From Nitrospira sp. (lineage in GTDB: Bacteria; Nitrospirota; Nitrospiria; Nitrospirales; Nitrospiraceae): 64,000 bases of DNA. Position numbers and translations under genes: made by a program. The stretch spans positions 63,509 to 127,508 of the forward strand of contig SWDS01000009.1 of assembly GCA_005116745.1 (NCBI GenBank), given 5' to 3'. How positions within the stretch are numbered: the stretch's first letter is position 1; the number at the start of each line of letters is the position of its first letter. Below, in pieces: positions 9,034 through 17,227 of the stretch. The notes beneath the pieces were generated by a model. That model did not search any database. It was given only the letters and a program-made list of their open reading frames with translations, and was not told the DNA's origin.

Positions 9034-10146
9034 ATGAGTGTCCTGGGTAATGCGAGTAACAGGGCAGCTGTTGATGAAAAACAGCGAATAGGCGGTCAAG
9101 GTGGTGCTGGGTCGATCACCTGGCCCAAGGCGGTTGCTTTTTCCTTGCTTCCTGTATTGATTCTGCTTCTTCTTGCCGAAGGGGGATTGCGTGTCTACTC
9201 CTGGTATTTTCGTACGGCGTATGAGCACTACAACGCGTCAACAGGACGTCTTGAGTTAGTGCCGGGCCTGCAGACCACCTTGTCCGACGGGCGGAAGATC
9301 CGTATTAACTCCAAAGGTTTCATTGGCCCAGAATTTGAGGACAAGAAGGCGGAGGGGGTCTACCGGATTTTCACGCTAGGTGACTCTTGTACATTCGGCG
9401 GCGACTGGGATGTGAGTTATGCTGCATTTCTCGGAAAACGGTTGAACGCCGTGGCTCAGAAGTTTGAAGTCATCAATGCCGGCATAGAGGGCTATAACTC
9501 TGAGTATGCGTTGGGACGTCTTAAGGATGATATCCTCAAATATTCGCCCGATCTCGTGACTATCTATATCGGCTGGAATGATCTGATGAAGCAAAGCCCG
9601 AAGAATATGTCCGGCACCGGCCAGGTCACGTGGCTCGGGCGAGTTCTGAACAATAGCTATATCTACAAAGGGCTGAGCAAGGTAATGTTTTTCTACGTGA
9701 GGCCTGCGCTATCGAAGCCACAAGTGACGGGGGAGGAAGCTGAGTATCATGTGTTCGATGCCTTTGTGCCTGCGACGTATGAGGAGAATGTGTCGGCAAT
9801 GGTTGAGGTACTACGTGAGCGGAACATTCGTGTACTATTGATGACGCGGCCGACGGCGCTTATCCGGTCCATGACGCTGGATGATTTACGCGCGCAGAAT
9901 ATTTTCTTCCCGTTTTTTCCCGAGGCATATAGCGTCCCTCGATTGCTCAGTTTACATGGGGCCTATAATAATTCGATTCGTCGATTAGCAGAACGTTTGC
10001 AGGTGCCCTTGGTGGATCTGGATGAAGAATTTAATCGACAGGATAAGAAAACTTTGTTTTGGGATACGATGCACCCAAGCAAGTTGGGTCATGAATTAAT
10101 TGGAAGAATATTAGATGAGACCATTCGCCAGATTGTATCGCTGTAA
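9034..10146 (+). CDS. membrane-anchored SGNH/GDSL hydrolase-like protein
   Basis: 370 residues. One hydrophobic segment at ~residues 31-53 anchors the protein, with the catalytic domain probably outside. The SGNH blocks are visible: LGDSCTFG (nucleophile Ser, ~residue 116), a conserved Gly in NAGIEGYNSEYAL, the Asn of YIGWNDL, and the Asp/His pair in DTMHPSKLGHELIG near the C-terminus. Family members remove or transfer acetyl and other acyl groups, often on exopolysaccharides. As the last gene of the cluster it is a candidate for glycan O-acyl modification (inference). AAGGAG lies 11 nt before ATG 9034. Confidence 0.82.
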   Translation: MSVLGNASNRAAVDEKQRIGGQGGAGSITWPKAVAFSLLPVLILLLLAEGGLRVYSWYFRTAYEHYNASTGRLELVPGLQTTLSDGRKIRINSKGFIGPEFEDKKAEGVYRIFTLGDSCTFGGDWDVSYAAFLGKRLNAVAQKFEVINAGIEGYNSEYALGRLKDDILKYSPDLVTIYIGWNDLMKQSPKNMSGTGQVTWLGRVLNNSYIYKGLSKVMFFYVRPALSKPQVTGEEAEYHVFDAFVPATYEENVSAMVEVLRERNIRVLLMTRPTALIRSMTLDDLRAQNIFFPFFPEAYSVPRLLSLHGAYNNSIRRLAERLQVPLVDLDEEFNRQDKKTLFWDTMHPSKLGHELIGRILDETIRQIVSL

Positions 10147-10232
10147 TGGAGGACACGGTCACGGGCATCTCTTAGCCAGCCTAGTGCCGAGCTCGTGAAA
10201 CCTTCATGCAGTAAAACTGACTAATTGAATTC

Positions 10233-11075
10233 GGTAATTAGGGCGAAACGTAACCAAAGAAGGTCTGCAGGAACAGTTTAAAGAGATTGTCCCTGCGATA
10301 ATTAAAACGGAACTCGATTTCCTGCAGATACATCGGGAAGTGATATTGGGACACACCTCGGTAATTATAGAGGATATGCTTGCCGAATGACCAGAAGCCT
10401 TCGATCCCGTTGAGATGGTTCTTCGTGCGACGATCAACGAGGTGCTTGCTATGGTTGACGGTGTGATGCTTGCCGTACCGTTTGAGCGACTGATAGCCCT
10501 TGAAGGCGTCAGTATAATAGACGGATCCCTTGCGGGTCTTGGCGCGGATGTGGGTCATAAGGGTGTCGGCAGACACGTTCTCCACGACCTCGGTATACAC
10601 GCGCCCCTCACGCTCTAAGAGGCCGAACACCACGCTTTTCCCGGCTGCGCCCAGACCGCGCGCGGGCCTTTGCGCCGTCCGCCGAAATAGGCCTCATCCA
10701 CCTCAATCTCGCCGGAGAGTTTGCTGGCCATCGCCTCCAGTTCGGCGACATGGAAGCTGGCAGCGCGCAGTTTCTGGTACACCCGGCTGATGACTTTTGC
10801 ATCGACAGCCAGGTCATGTGCCAACCGGTAGGCCGGTACTTGCTGATAGAACCCTTGGAGGATCGTGATTTCACGCCGCAGTTTGGCACAGCTCTTTTGC
10901 TTGCCACATCTCCGACACTTCACATAGCCGCGTCTCGTCCGGTTGACCTTAAATGAACCGCAAAACACGCACTTCTTGCCTCGCAATAAGTTGGCCGCGC
11001 ACCCAAATACTCGGTTTTGCCCTGCAACCATCAGGCCTCCAGCTTACCTCATGGTTACGAAACGCCCTAATTACC
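10233..11075 (-). mobile_element. IS1595-type insertion sequence, degraded
   Basis: 843 bp bounded by 23-bp inverted repeats at 10233-10255 and 11053-11075 (outer bases GGTAATTAGGGCG, inner CGTAACC, mismatched only in a central AAA/TTT). The enclosed transposase is broken by a frameshift. I see no 8-bp target duplication (left flank TTGAATTC, right flank ATAAAATA), so the element is old or its borders have changed. Confidence 0.8.
10238..11031 (-). pseudogene. IS1595 family transposase, frameshifted
   Basis: Two overlapping minus-strand frames together encode one transposase. The upstream part (11031 to ~10650) has a zinc ribbon (CVFCGSFK...CRRCGK), a helical domain and the first catalytic Asp in IEVDEAYFGG. 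The downstream part (~10650 to 10238) resumes at GAAGKSVVFGLLE and carries the second Asp (YYTDAFKGY) and the NGIEGFWS block with the final acidic residue. The frames join if one base is restored near 10650, in the run coding RRKGPRA. Both halves look otherwise well preserved, so the damage is recent or the element is mobilised in trans. A programmed frameshift is not excluded, but no slippery heptamer is obvious. Confidence 0.82.
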
Positions 11076-11086
11076 ATAAAATAATG

Positions 11087-11097
11087 GCTCAATAGAC
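11087..11097. repeat. target-site duplication of the IS4-type element, left copy
   Basis: GCTCAATAGAC occurs immediately outside the left inverted repeat and again immediately outside the right one (12603-12613). An 11-bp duplication matches the 10-13 bp known for IS4 family elements. Confidence 0.85.
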
Positions 11098-12602
11098 GAA
11101 TGGCACTTACTTAACAGCTACAGCATCGCTGTGACGCACAACAGGCTGATTCCGGTGATACGGTAGGGGCCTCAACGCCTACCGATCTTTCATCCGAGGA
11201 GTGAGCCGGCATGTATCCGAAACGGAACCCCTGTGCACAGCAACAACAGCAGATTCGTTGTCACGCCCACAACAGTGATGCGTCCACGTTCTTCAATCTA
11301 TTGACCCGCCCTGAGTTGGTGAGCGAGATCGAGTCACTGATCCCGCCGCATCGGAGCCGGGTATTCCCCCCAACTCAGACCCTGTCGATGTTTCTCGCCC
11401 AGGCGCTCAGTGCAGATGGCTCGTGCCAGAACGTCGTCAACGACACGGCCGTCAATCGCATAACCCGAGGCCTTCCGCGTTGCAGTATGCATACCGGAGC
11501 CTATTGTCGGGCGCGACAACGGTTACCGCTGGAGCTCCTGTCGACACTGGTGAGACAGACCGGGCGACGGATCAGCACACAGGCTCTCGAGCGTTGGCGA
11601 GGGCGTCCAGTCCGGCTGGTCGATGGCACGACCGTGGTGCTGCCGGACACACCAGCCAATCAGGCGGCCTATCCCCAACCGCGAAGTCAGAAGCCTGGGC
11701 TGGGGTTCCCCTTGTGCCGGGTCGTGGGCCTGCTGTGTCTTGAAAGTGGCGCCGTGCTCAATGCGGCGATTGGACGCTATCAGGGAAAGGGCGGTGATGA
11801 ACAGACTCTCCTCCGGTCGATACTCCATACATTGGAGCAGGGAGACCTGCTGGTCGGCGACGCCTTTTACGCCTCGTATTTCCTGCTGTGCACCTTGCGC
11901 ACGCTGGGCATTGATGCGGTCTTTGAGCAATACGGGGCCCGCCAGCGCCGGACCGACTTTCGGTGTGGACAGCGGGTAGGTCCACGCGATCACCTGATCG
12001 TGCTCCAGAAACCCATTCATAAACCAGACTGGATGACTCAGACGGACTACGATCAGGCGCCCAGCACGCTGATGGTACGGGAGTTGCGCACCGGTGGGAA
12101 AATCCTGGTGACGACGCTGCTATGTCCCAAGACCACGCACAAGTCAGCCTTGAAGGCCCTGTTTCGAAGCCGATGGCATGTCGAACTGGATTTGCGTCAC
12201 ATCAAGAGTACCTTGGGTATGGAGCAATTGAGCTGTCAGACGACGACCATGGCTCGCAAGGAGATGTGGGTCTATCTGCTGGCTTACAATCTCATTCGGC
12301 TGCTCATGGCTCAGGCGGCGCTCCACTCTGGCTCATGGCCACGCCAGCTGAGTTTCAAACACACCCTGCAGCTCTGGATCGCCTGGGAGCAGCATGGCCA
12401 GGGTCTTACCTGCGACACGACGCGGGATGGCCTGTGGGGCCTGATCGCTCAACAACGGGTCGGTAACCGGCCCGGACGTCTTGAACCCAGAGCCATCAAG
12501 CGACGGCCCAAACCCTACCCATTACTCATCAAACCCCGTGCGATCGCCAGAGAGGACATCCGGAACTATGGCCATCCCAAGAAGCTTAAGTAAGTGCCAT
12601 TC
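11098..12602 (+). mobile_element. IS4-type insertion sequence, apparently intact
   Basis: 1505 bp with perfect 17-bp inverted repeats (GAATGGCACTTACTTAA at 11098-11114, its complement at 12586-12602) and a perfect 11-bp target duplication. It carries one uninterrupted transposase. The stop codon TAA lies within the right inverted repeat. The element landed 22 bp from the right end of the IS1595 copy. Confidence 0.9.
11211..12593 (+). CDS. IS4 family transposase
   Basis: 460 residues with the complete DDE triad in its usual context: LVDGTTVVLPD (first Asp), LLVGDAFYASY (second Asp) and a YREK-like RWHVELDLRHIKSTLGME (Glu, with the conserved Arg and Lys). The N-terminal ~100 residues form the DNA-binding region; a beta insertion lies between the second Asp and the Glu, as in this family. 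A CGAGGAG ribosome-binding site precedes ATG 11211. Frame, ends and duplications are all intact, so this copy is probably still active (inference). Confidence 0.93.
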   Translation: MYPKRNPCAQQQQQIRCHAHNSDASTFFNLLTRPELVSEIESLIPPHRSRVFPPTQTLSMFLAQALSADGSCQNVVNDTAVNRITRGLPRCSMHTGAYCRARQRLPLELLSTLVRQTGRRISTQALERWRGRPVRLVDGTTVVLPDTPANQAAYPQPRSQKPGLGFPLCRVVGLLCLESGAVLNAAIGRYQGKGGDEQTLLRSILHTLEQGDLLVGDAFYASYFLLCTLRTLGIDAVFEQYGARQRRTDFRCGQRVGPRDHLIVLQKPIHKPDWMTQTDYDQAPSTLMVRELRTGGKILVTTLLCPKTTHKSALKALFRSRWHVELDLRHIKSTLGMEQLSCQTTTMARKEMWVYLLAYNLIRLLMAQAALHSGSWPRQLSFKHTLQLWIAWEQHGQGLTCDTTRDGLWGLIAQQRVGNRPGRLEPRAIKRRPKPYPLLIKPRAIAREDIRNYGHPKKLK

Positions 12603-12613
12603 GCTCAATAGAC
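12603..12613. repeat. target-site duplication of the IS4-type element, right copy
   Basis: GCTCAATAGAC directly follows the right inverted repeat and is identical to 11087-11097. Confidence 0.85.
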
Positions 12614-12884
12614 CGAATTGCACAGTGAAGCGACATGTAGGGACGTGCCTACAGCTAGCACACTAGACACTAGTCAAGAGCGTTTGTAAACACTAAGATT
12701 TTCTGTTGGTCTAGCGTGGTCCGACAATTGCTTGGTACATCATGGCCTACGCAGAACGGCCACAGCAACTGATGCATGATTTACACCGAATATATAGAGG
12801 TAATGGTGAAGGATGGAACGGATAGAGCGATGAACGATCGTGGCGATATATAAAGACCTAAATATTGACGACGAGGAGGACACA

Positions 12885-13979
12885 ATGTTTCGATTAAGAA
12901 TGATTCCTCGACTAGCATTCCATTGTCTCGCGATGGGAGTTCTGGGGCTGGTCTGGGTAGCTAGTACCGAGGCTGCTGAGCAGCGCTGTGATGAGCTGGG
13001 TTCCAATTGCGTGTGTTCAGAACCATTCCTCATGACCAGCTTCACGAAGAACATTGATCAGGCTTTTTGGAATCCCACTGATACGACGATAAAAGAGTGC
13101 GGTTATGAAGTGGCTGGGCATCCTATCTCACGGCCCGCGCAAGACATCCAGGCACGAACTGATGCTACGGCGCTGGCGAGACTGGGTAATAAGATTCCAC
13201 GGTTTGTGTCCTCTGGAGCTGGCGCAGATGGAATATTCTTTATTGGCGGTGATATTAACTCGTCGGCACTAGGGAGTACCTACAATGCGCGTATGGCAGT
13301 AAGGTTTTACACGTACTATAGCCCTGATTATAATTTTCGAGACGATACCCCTGCATGCCATTCCAAATTCCTACAAGGATCTGTCGGAAGTTGGCACTTC
13401 GAGAACTTCGTGGGGAATATCCATATGTACAATTTTACTGGAGCTAACTGGCGAACCACAAGCGGTAGCTACTTCCCTCGTGACTGTTGCTGGGCTACCC
13501 CAGGTGCCGCACTCGCGTTGAATAACAATGATTGGAAGGGACACTGGTTCCGGGTGGAGGTCGTAACCACGAATCGATCCGGGCCAGGCTGGCGAACCAT
13601 TCTCTACATGAAAGATGTGACGACGACGGGCGTGACCAAAGTCAATGGCGGAAACGAGTTTGTCGCAGCAGACACCTACGGGACAGACTCAGGCCCAGAT
13701 GACTGGACAACTGCATTTAACCAACAAATCATGTCAAGTCCTCGGCAACTACCGATGGTCGCCAATATGTACCGAGAAAGGGGAGCAGGGTCTTGCAGTG
13801 GATGGCGTGGCGTCTCGCACTTTGTGATTGCCGGATGGGACACGAATGCTGGTCAGCGGATAGGAGCAGCCCCTGAAATCGAAGGAGCGTCGGGTGGTGG
13901 AGGAGGCTCGAGCCCGCCTCCAGCCCCAACGAATTTGAGGTTCAGCGCCCTGCAAAACGATTCAATGGCAGGCAATTAA
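12885..13979 (+). CDS. secreted protein of unknown function (polysaccharide-lyase/LamG-like beta fold suspected)
   Basis: 364 residues from ATG 12885, selected for its GAGGAGGA ribosome-binding site 4 nt upstream; the frame is open for another 15 codons. A signal peptide is clear: positive MFRLRMIPR, hydrophobic core, then ASTEAAEQ. The mature part is rich in aromatic and beta-type residues (FYTYYSPDYNF, HWFRVEVVT, WRTILYMKD) and contains nine or so cysteines, including CDELGSNCVC near its start and a CC pair, suggesting disulfides outside the cytoplasm. The C-terminus is a glycine linker, SSPPPAPTNLRF, the usual opening of a fibronectin type III domain, but the protein stops ~20 residues later, so the domain is missing or truncated. 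It is isolated between insertion sequences and was possibly acquired with them. Confidence 0.7.
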   Translation: MFRLRMIPRLAFHCLAMGVLGLVWVASTEAAEQRCDELGSNCVCSEPFLMTSFTKNIDQAFWNPTDTTIKECGYEVAGHPISRPAQDIQARTDATALARLGNKIPRFVSSGAGADGIFFIGGDINSSALGSTYNARMAVRFYTYYSPDYNFRDDTPACHSKFLQGSVGSWHFENFVGNIHMYNFTGANWRTTSGSYFPRDCCWATPGAALALNNNDWKGHWFRVEVVTTNRSGPGWRTILYMKDVTTTGVTKVNGGNEFVAADTYGTDSGPDDWTTAFNQQIMSSPRQLPMVANMYRERGAGSCSGWRGVSHFVIAGWDTNAGQRIGAAPEIEGASGGGGGSSPPPAPTNLRFSALQNDSMAGN

Positions 13980-13998
13980 GCGAGTATTCTTGGAACCT

Positions 13999-14029
13999 CG
14001 CGTCCTCCCGGACTAATTGGGAGGACGCG
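13999..14029 (+). terminator. hairpin downstream of the secreted-protein gene
   Basis: A GC-rich 11-bp perfect stem (CGCGTCCTCCC paired with GGGAGGACGCG, loop of 9 nt) begins 19 bases after the stop at 13979. No clean T-run follows directly; a GTTTTC tract appears ~14 nt later. Probably a terminator or mRNA-stabilising hairpin. Confidence 0.45.
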
Positions 14030-14230
14030 GAACCAAGTATCTCGTTTTCTACTTCAATACCCCCTCCCACGCATTCCTCACCTCCTGGTTGTTTTCTACC
14101 CCCACAAAAGAAACAATAGAAACACAGCGAGCATCTGGATTTTGCATAGGTAGTCTGACGGGGTAGGATCTGCGCCTCATCAGGAGCGCACTTTGCTGGA
14201 CACCCCCGTTCCATCACTATTTACTGGGTG

Positions 14231-15298
14231 GGTTCAAGTTCCAAGTGCAACGAGTGAATGGGAGCGGAGTTCCGCATAAACTTCCAGGGGCGTCGCAAAG
14301 TTAAGACATTTTCGCGGGCGCGTGTTCAGCCGATGGGCGATGGCGTTCAGGTCACGCTGTGTGTAGCCCGATAAGTCCGTGCCCTTGGGCAAGTACTGGC
14401 GCAACAGTCCGTTCGTGTTCTCGTTGGTGCCTCGCTGCCACGGACTGTACGGATCGGCAAAGAAGATCTGGATCGCGAGTCGCTGGGCCAGCTGCGCGTG
14501 CTCCGCCATCTCTTTCCCACGGTCGTACGTCAGCGTGTTGCGCAGTGCGGCGGGCACGTGCCGAGTTTCTTGGTGAAGCCCTGTCGGGCACTCGTGGCAT
14601 CCGTCCCCTCCATCCGAGCCAGGATGACCAGGCGCGTCGTCCGCTCCACCAGCGTGCCGACAGCCGAGCCCTGACGGGCCCCCTTGATGAGGTCACCTTC
14701 CCAGTGGCCGGGCACCGTGCGGGTCGCCACCTCGGCTGGACGTGCGTCAATCGGCGTCATGTTGGGGATCTGGCCGCGTCGATCCGTCCCTCGCGCTCGA
14801 GGGCGGCGCGCCTTGCGCGCCTGACGCAGGGCACTCAACAGCTCGCTGCGCAGCGCTCCGCGCGGCAACACATAGAGCCCCGCATAAATCGTCTCGGTCG
14901 AAAGATGCTTGCGCATGTCGCCAGGATACGCGCGGCGGAGCCGCCCGGCAATCTGCTCGGGCGAGCAGCCCTGCAGCAGCTGGGTCTGGACATACTGCCA
15001 CAGCCACGGGTCCAGGAGTTTGCGCGACCGCCGCGGCTGACGGGCTCGGGTAGCCGCCTGTGTCTGTGCGGTGCAGGCTCGATAGGGTCGGCCGCGCGTG
15101 GAGTTGCGAGCCGACTCGCGGCTGATGGTGCTGGGCGCGCGTCCCAACACCCTCGCCATCGTCCGCACCGAATGGCCGTGGGCCAATCCCAGACTCAACG
15201 TTTCACGTTCGTCGGCACTCAGGTGGCGATAGGATCTCGTGTGCATGGCAACACCTTAGCCCAGTTGGGCCGGTCGTGTTGCACTTGGAGTTAGAACC
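14231..15298 (-). mobile_element. IS30-type insertion sequence, degraded
   Basis: About 1.07 kb bounded by imperfect 21-bp inverted repeats (14231-14251 GGTTCAAGTTCC.., complement of 15278-15298; shared inner TCCAAGTGCAAC). The transposase inside is frameshifted. No convincing short target duplication was seen. Confidence 0.8.
14234..15246 (-). pseudogene. IS30 family transposase, frameshifted
   Basis: The first ~230 residues (from ATG 15246) contain the helix-turn-helix start (YRHLSADERETLSLGLAHGHS, RVLGRAPSTISRE) and the first catalytic Asp in HWEGDLIKGA. The remainder is read in another frame down to 14234: ALRNTLTYDRGKEMAEH (second Asp) and GTNENTNGLLRQYLPKGTD (Glu). Restoring one base near 14562 (after FTKKL) joins the two halves into a ~335-residue transposase of normal length. 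Without that correction the product lacks two of three catalytic residues. Confidence 0.85.
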
Positions 15299-15583
15299 TA
15301 AGCCACCTTAAAGACAGCCTGTGGAAAACTCGGGGAAAGTCGGTTTTTGAACGTCGGTGTCCCAAAAAATGCCTGAATACCACGTTTGCCATGCAGTCCC
15401 TCATCCAAGAGCAATATCTTCAGTCGCTGTGGAGTCATAAGTCATTGTAAATAAATGTAATGTATATTGTGAGTCTTTGCTGGAAAGGCACAGATGTTGC
15501 TCAGGGTTAAACCGGGGAGCGGGTCGCGCCGTTGAAATGATCAGGTTGCTTGTCGAGAGGCGCTTGGGTATCCTAGCTATCCT
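15299..15583. other. intergenic region before cutA
   Basis: 285 bp with no supported gene. It starts at the border of the IS30-type element. Most of it is AT-richer than the neighbouring genes (around 15450 TGTAAATAAATGTAATG). No strong promoter or hairpin was identified. Confidence 0.4.
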
Positions 15584-15913
15584 ATGGGGACTGAATCCAT
15601 CCAGGTAGTGGTTGTCATGGTCACAACAGCAAGCCAAGATGAAGCGATGAAGATTGCCGACCTGGTGGTACAGTCTCGCCTGGCTGCTTGCGCTTCTACG
15701 ATTCCCACCGTGCGGTCAACGTACTGGTGGGAAGGAAAGTTGATGAACGACCAGGAAACACTAGTGTTGATCAAGACAACCTCTGATAAATTCAACTCCC
15801 TTGAGGAAACAATACAGAAGATCCATTCGTATAAAGTGCCGGAAATTATAGCAATTCCTGTGTGCCAAGGATTTTCACCATATCTAGAGTGGGTTCGCCG
15901 AGAAACCTCCTAG
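15584..15913 (+). CDS. cutA: divalent-cation tolerance protein CutA
   Basis: 109 residues covering the whole CutA1 fold: VVVVMVTTASQDEAMKIADLVV at the start, RLAACASTIPTVRSTYWWEGK, ETLVLIKTT and the C-terminal HSYKVPEIIAIPVCQGFSPYLEWV. CutA forms stable trimers resembling PII proteins and is linked to copper and divalent-metal tolerance, though its biochemical role is unresolved. It stands alone between the IS block and the peptidase gene. Confidence 0.92.
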   Translation: MGTESIQVVVVMVTTASQDEAMKIADLVVQSRLAACASTIPTVRSTYWWEGKLMNDQETLVLIKTTSDKFNSLEETIQKIHSYKVPEIIAIPVCQGFSPYLEWVRRETS

Positions 15914-16041
15914 ATAATGCGGTTGAAACCAGACCGTCGAAGCACTATTTTTGGGTTGACCAATGGGGGGCTAGATCGGTAGCTTGTAGGGTAATTTTTG
16001 ACATGCCTTCCAGGTACAAGTAGGCACGGGAGACGAAGGTT

Positions 16042-17061
16042 ATGAACCAGACAAATATTCAAGACGGCGATGCCTATACCGTTGTAGTTTTCAGGGGATC
16101 CACGGCAAAGCCTATTCGCTTCAGCTTTTCGAAGAAACTACTCCGCAGATTGTTGGTCTGTGTGGGGTTGGTCGTTCTTGCTGATCTTCTCGTGGTTTCT
16201 CACTATGCCATCAGAACGGGAGAGGTATGGGAGTTAGCAGCTTTTCGCACGGAAGCCATGAGCGCACGAGAGCAGACGGCAGCCTTCTCCACGGCTATTG
16301 ATGACTTGAAGAAGCGCCTTGGGGCAATGAATGAGGTGAATCAAAGGCTTCGGGTCATGCTCGGCATAGAAGTACCCAAGACGGGAGATATGGCCAACGG
16401 TAGGGGTGGAGAAGAGGTGCCAATTTCTGAAGAAGGAGGCTCGATACCCAGTAGAACCGAACTGGATGTTTCCTCAGGTATCTCTAAGCAAACATCTGAG
16501 GGTAATCAAGAACACTCGTCTGCTGTTAGTCTAGAGCCTTCTCGAGATGCCCTCCTGGCAGTTACATCAGTGAAAGAGGGGTTGGAATGGCTTTCAAAAC
16601 AAGCCACGGTGCAGGAACGTATGCTTGACGAGTTATCACAAGCAGCTGAGCAGCGCTCGTCTCGCTGGGCCTCGACGCCTTCGATTTGGCCAGTCAAGGG
16701 GTGGGTCACCTCTGGGTTTGGCCCGCGAATTTCTCCTTTCACGGAGAAGCCAGCCTGGCATGATGGATTAGATATCGGTGCTGCGCCAAACACCCCGGTC
16801 CGTGCTCCGGCCCAAGGTCGGATTACATCCGTAGGATACGATCCTAAGCTCGGGAACATGGTCCGCGTCGATCATGGATTCGGAGTAGAAACCCTCTACG
16901 GACACCTGGCGAAGGCCTTGGTGAAGGAAGGCCAAAGGGTCGAGCGTGGCGATGTCATTGCGCTCGTCGGGAGCTCTGGCCTTTCCACCGGTCCTCACCT
17001 GCATTACATGGTGAAATTGAACGGCCAAGCGCTTGACCCAACCAAGTACATTCTGGAATAG
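16042..17061 (+). CDS. membrane-anchored M23 family metallopeptidase
   Basis: 339 residues. One transmembrane helix at ~35-55 (LLVCVGLVVLADLLVVSHYAI), then a predicted coiled coil (EAMSAREQTAAFSTAIDDLKKRLGAMNEVNQRLRVML split over two stretches), a variable Ser/Glu-rich linker, and a C-terminal LytM domain. Zinc ligands are in place: H and D of WHDGLDIGA and the HxH of GPHLHYMVK; RVDHGFGVETLYGHL is also typical. The arrangement matches periplasmic peptidoglycan endopeptidases or EnvC/NlpD-like amidase activators; intact zinc ligands favour an active enzyme. A GAAGG site lies 5 nt before the ATG. Confidence 0.87.
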   Translation: MNQTNIQDGDAYTVVVFRGSTAKPIRFSFSKKLLRRLLVCVGLVVLADLLVVSHYAIRTGEVWELAAFRTEAMSAREQTAAFSTAIDDLKKRLGAMNEVNQRLRVMLGIEVPKTGDMANGRGGEEVPISEEGGSIPSRTELDVSSGISKQTSEGNQEHSSAVSLEPSRDALLAVTSVKEGLEWLSKQATVQERMLDELSQAAEQRSSRWASTPSIWPVKGWVTSGFGPRISPFTEKPAWHDGLDIGAAPNTPVRAPAQGRITSVGYDPKLGNMVRVDHGFGVETLYGHLAKALVKEGQRVERGDVIALVGSSGLSTGPHLHYMVKLNGQALDPTKYILE

Positions 17062-17180
17062 CAGACCGTTTCAATATAATCGAAGTCAGTCCAACCTGTT
17101 TCTGCCGCTTCTCGAAAGTCCAGCAGTTAGCTGCCAGGTCCCATTGGCTTCTGCCCGTCTGCCCCCTTGATTAGAACCTA

Positions 17181-17189
17181 TGCTATACT
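17181..17189 (+). promoter_or_regulatory. extended -10 promoter for the formate-THF ligase gene
   Basis: TGCTATACT: a TG-n extended -10 with hexamer TATACT, ~39 bp before the TTG start. No -35 match at normal spacing, as is common for extended -10 promoters. Confidence 0.45.
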
Positions 17190-17227
17190 GCGGCTCCGTA
17201 TGATCTAGATAACGAGACGAGAGCCTC

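Noticed and set aside
10225-11083. Target duplication for the IS1595-type element
   Set aside because: The 8-bp flanks TTGAATTC and ATAAAATA do not match.
14359-15294. 311-residue plus-strand open frame
   Set aside because: It is antisense to the IS30 transposase pseudogene; its Arg/Ala-rich composition is typical of shadow frames in GC-rich DNA.
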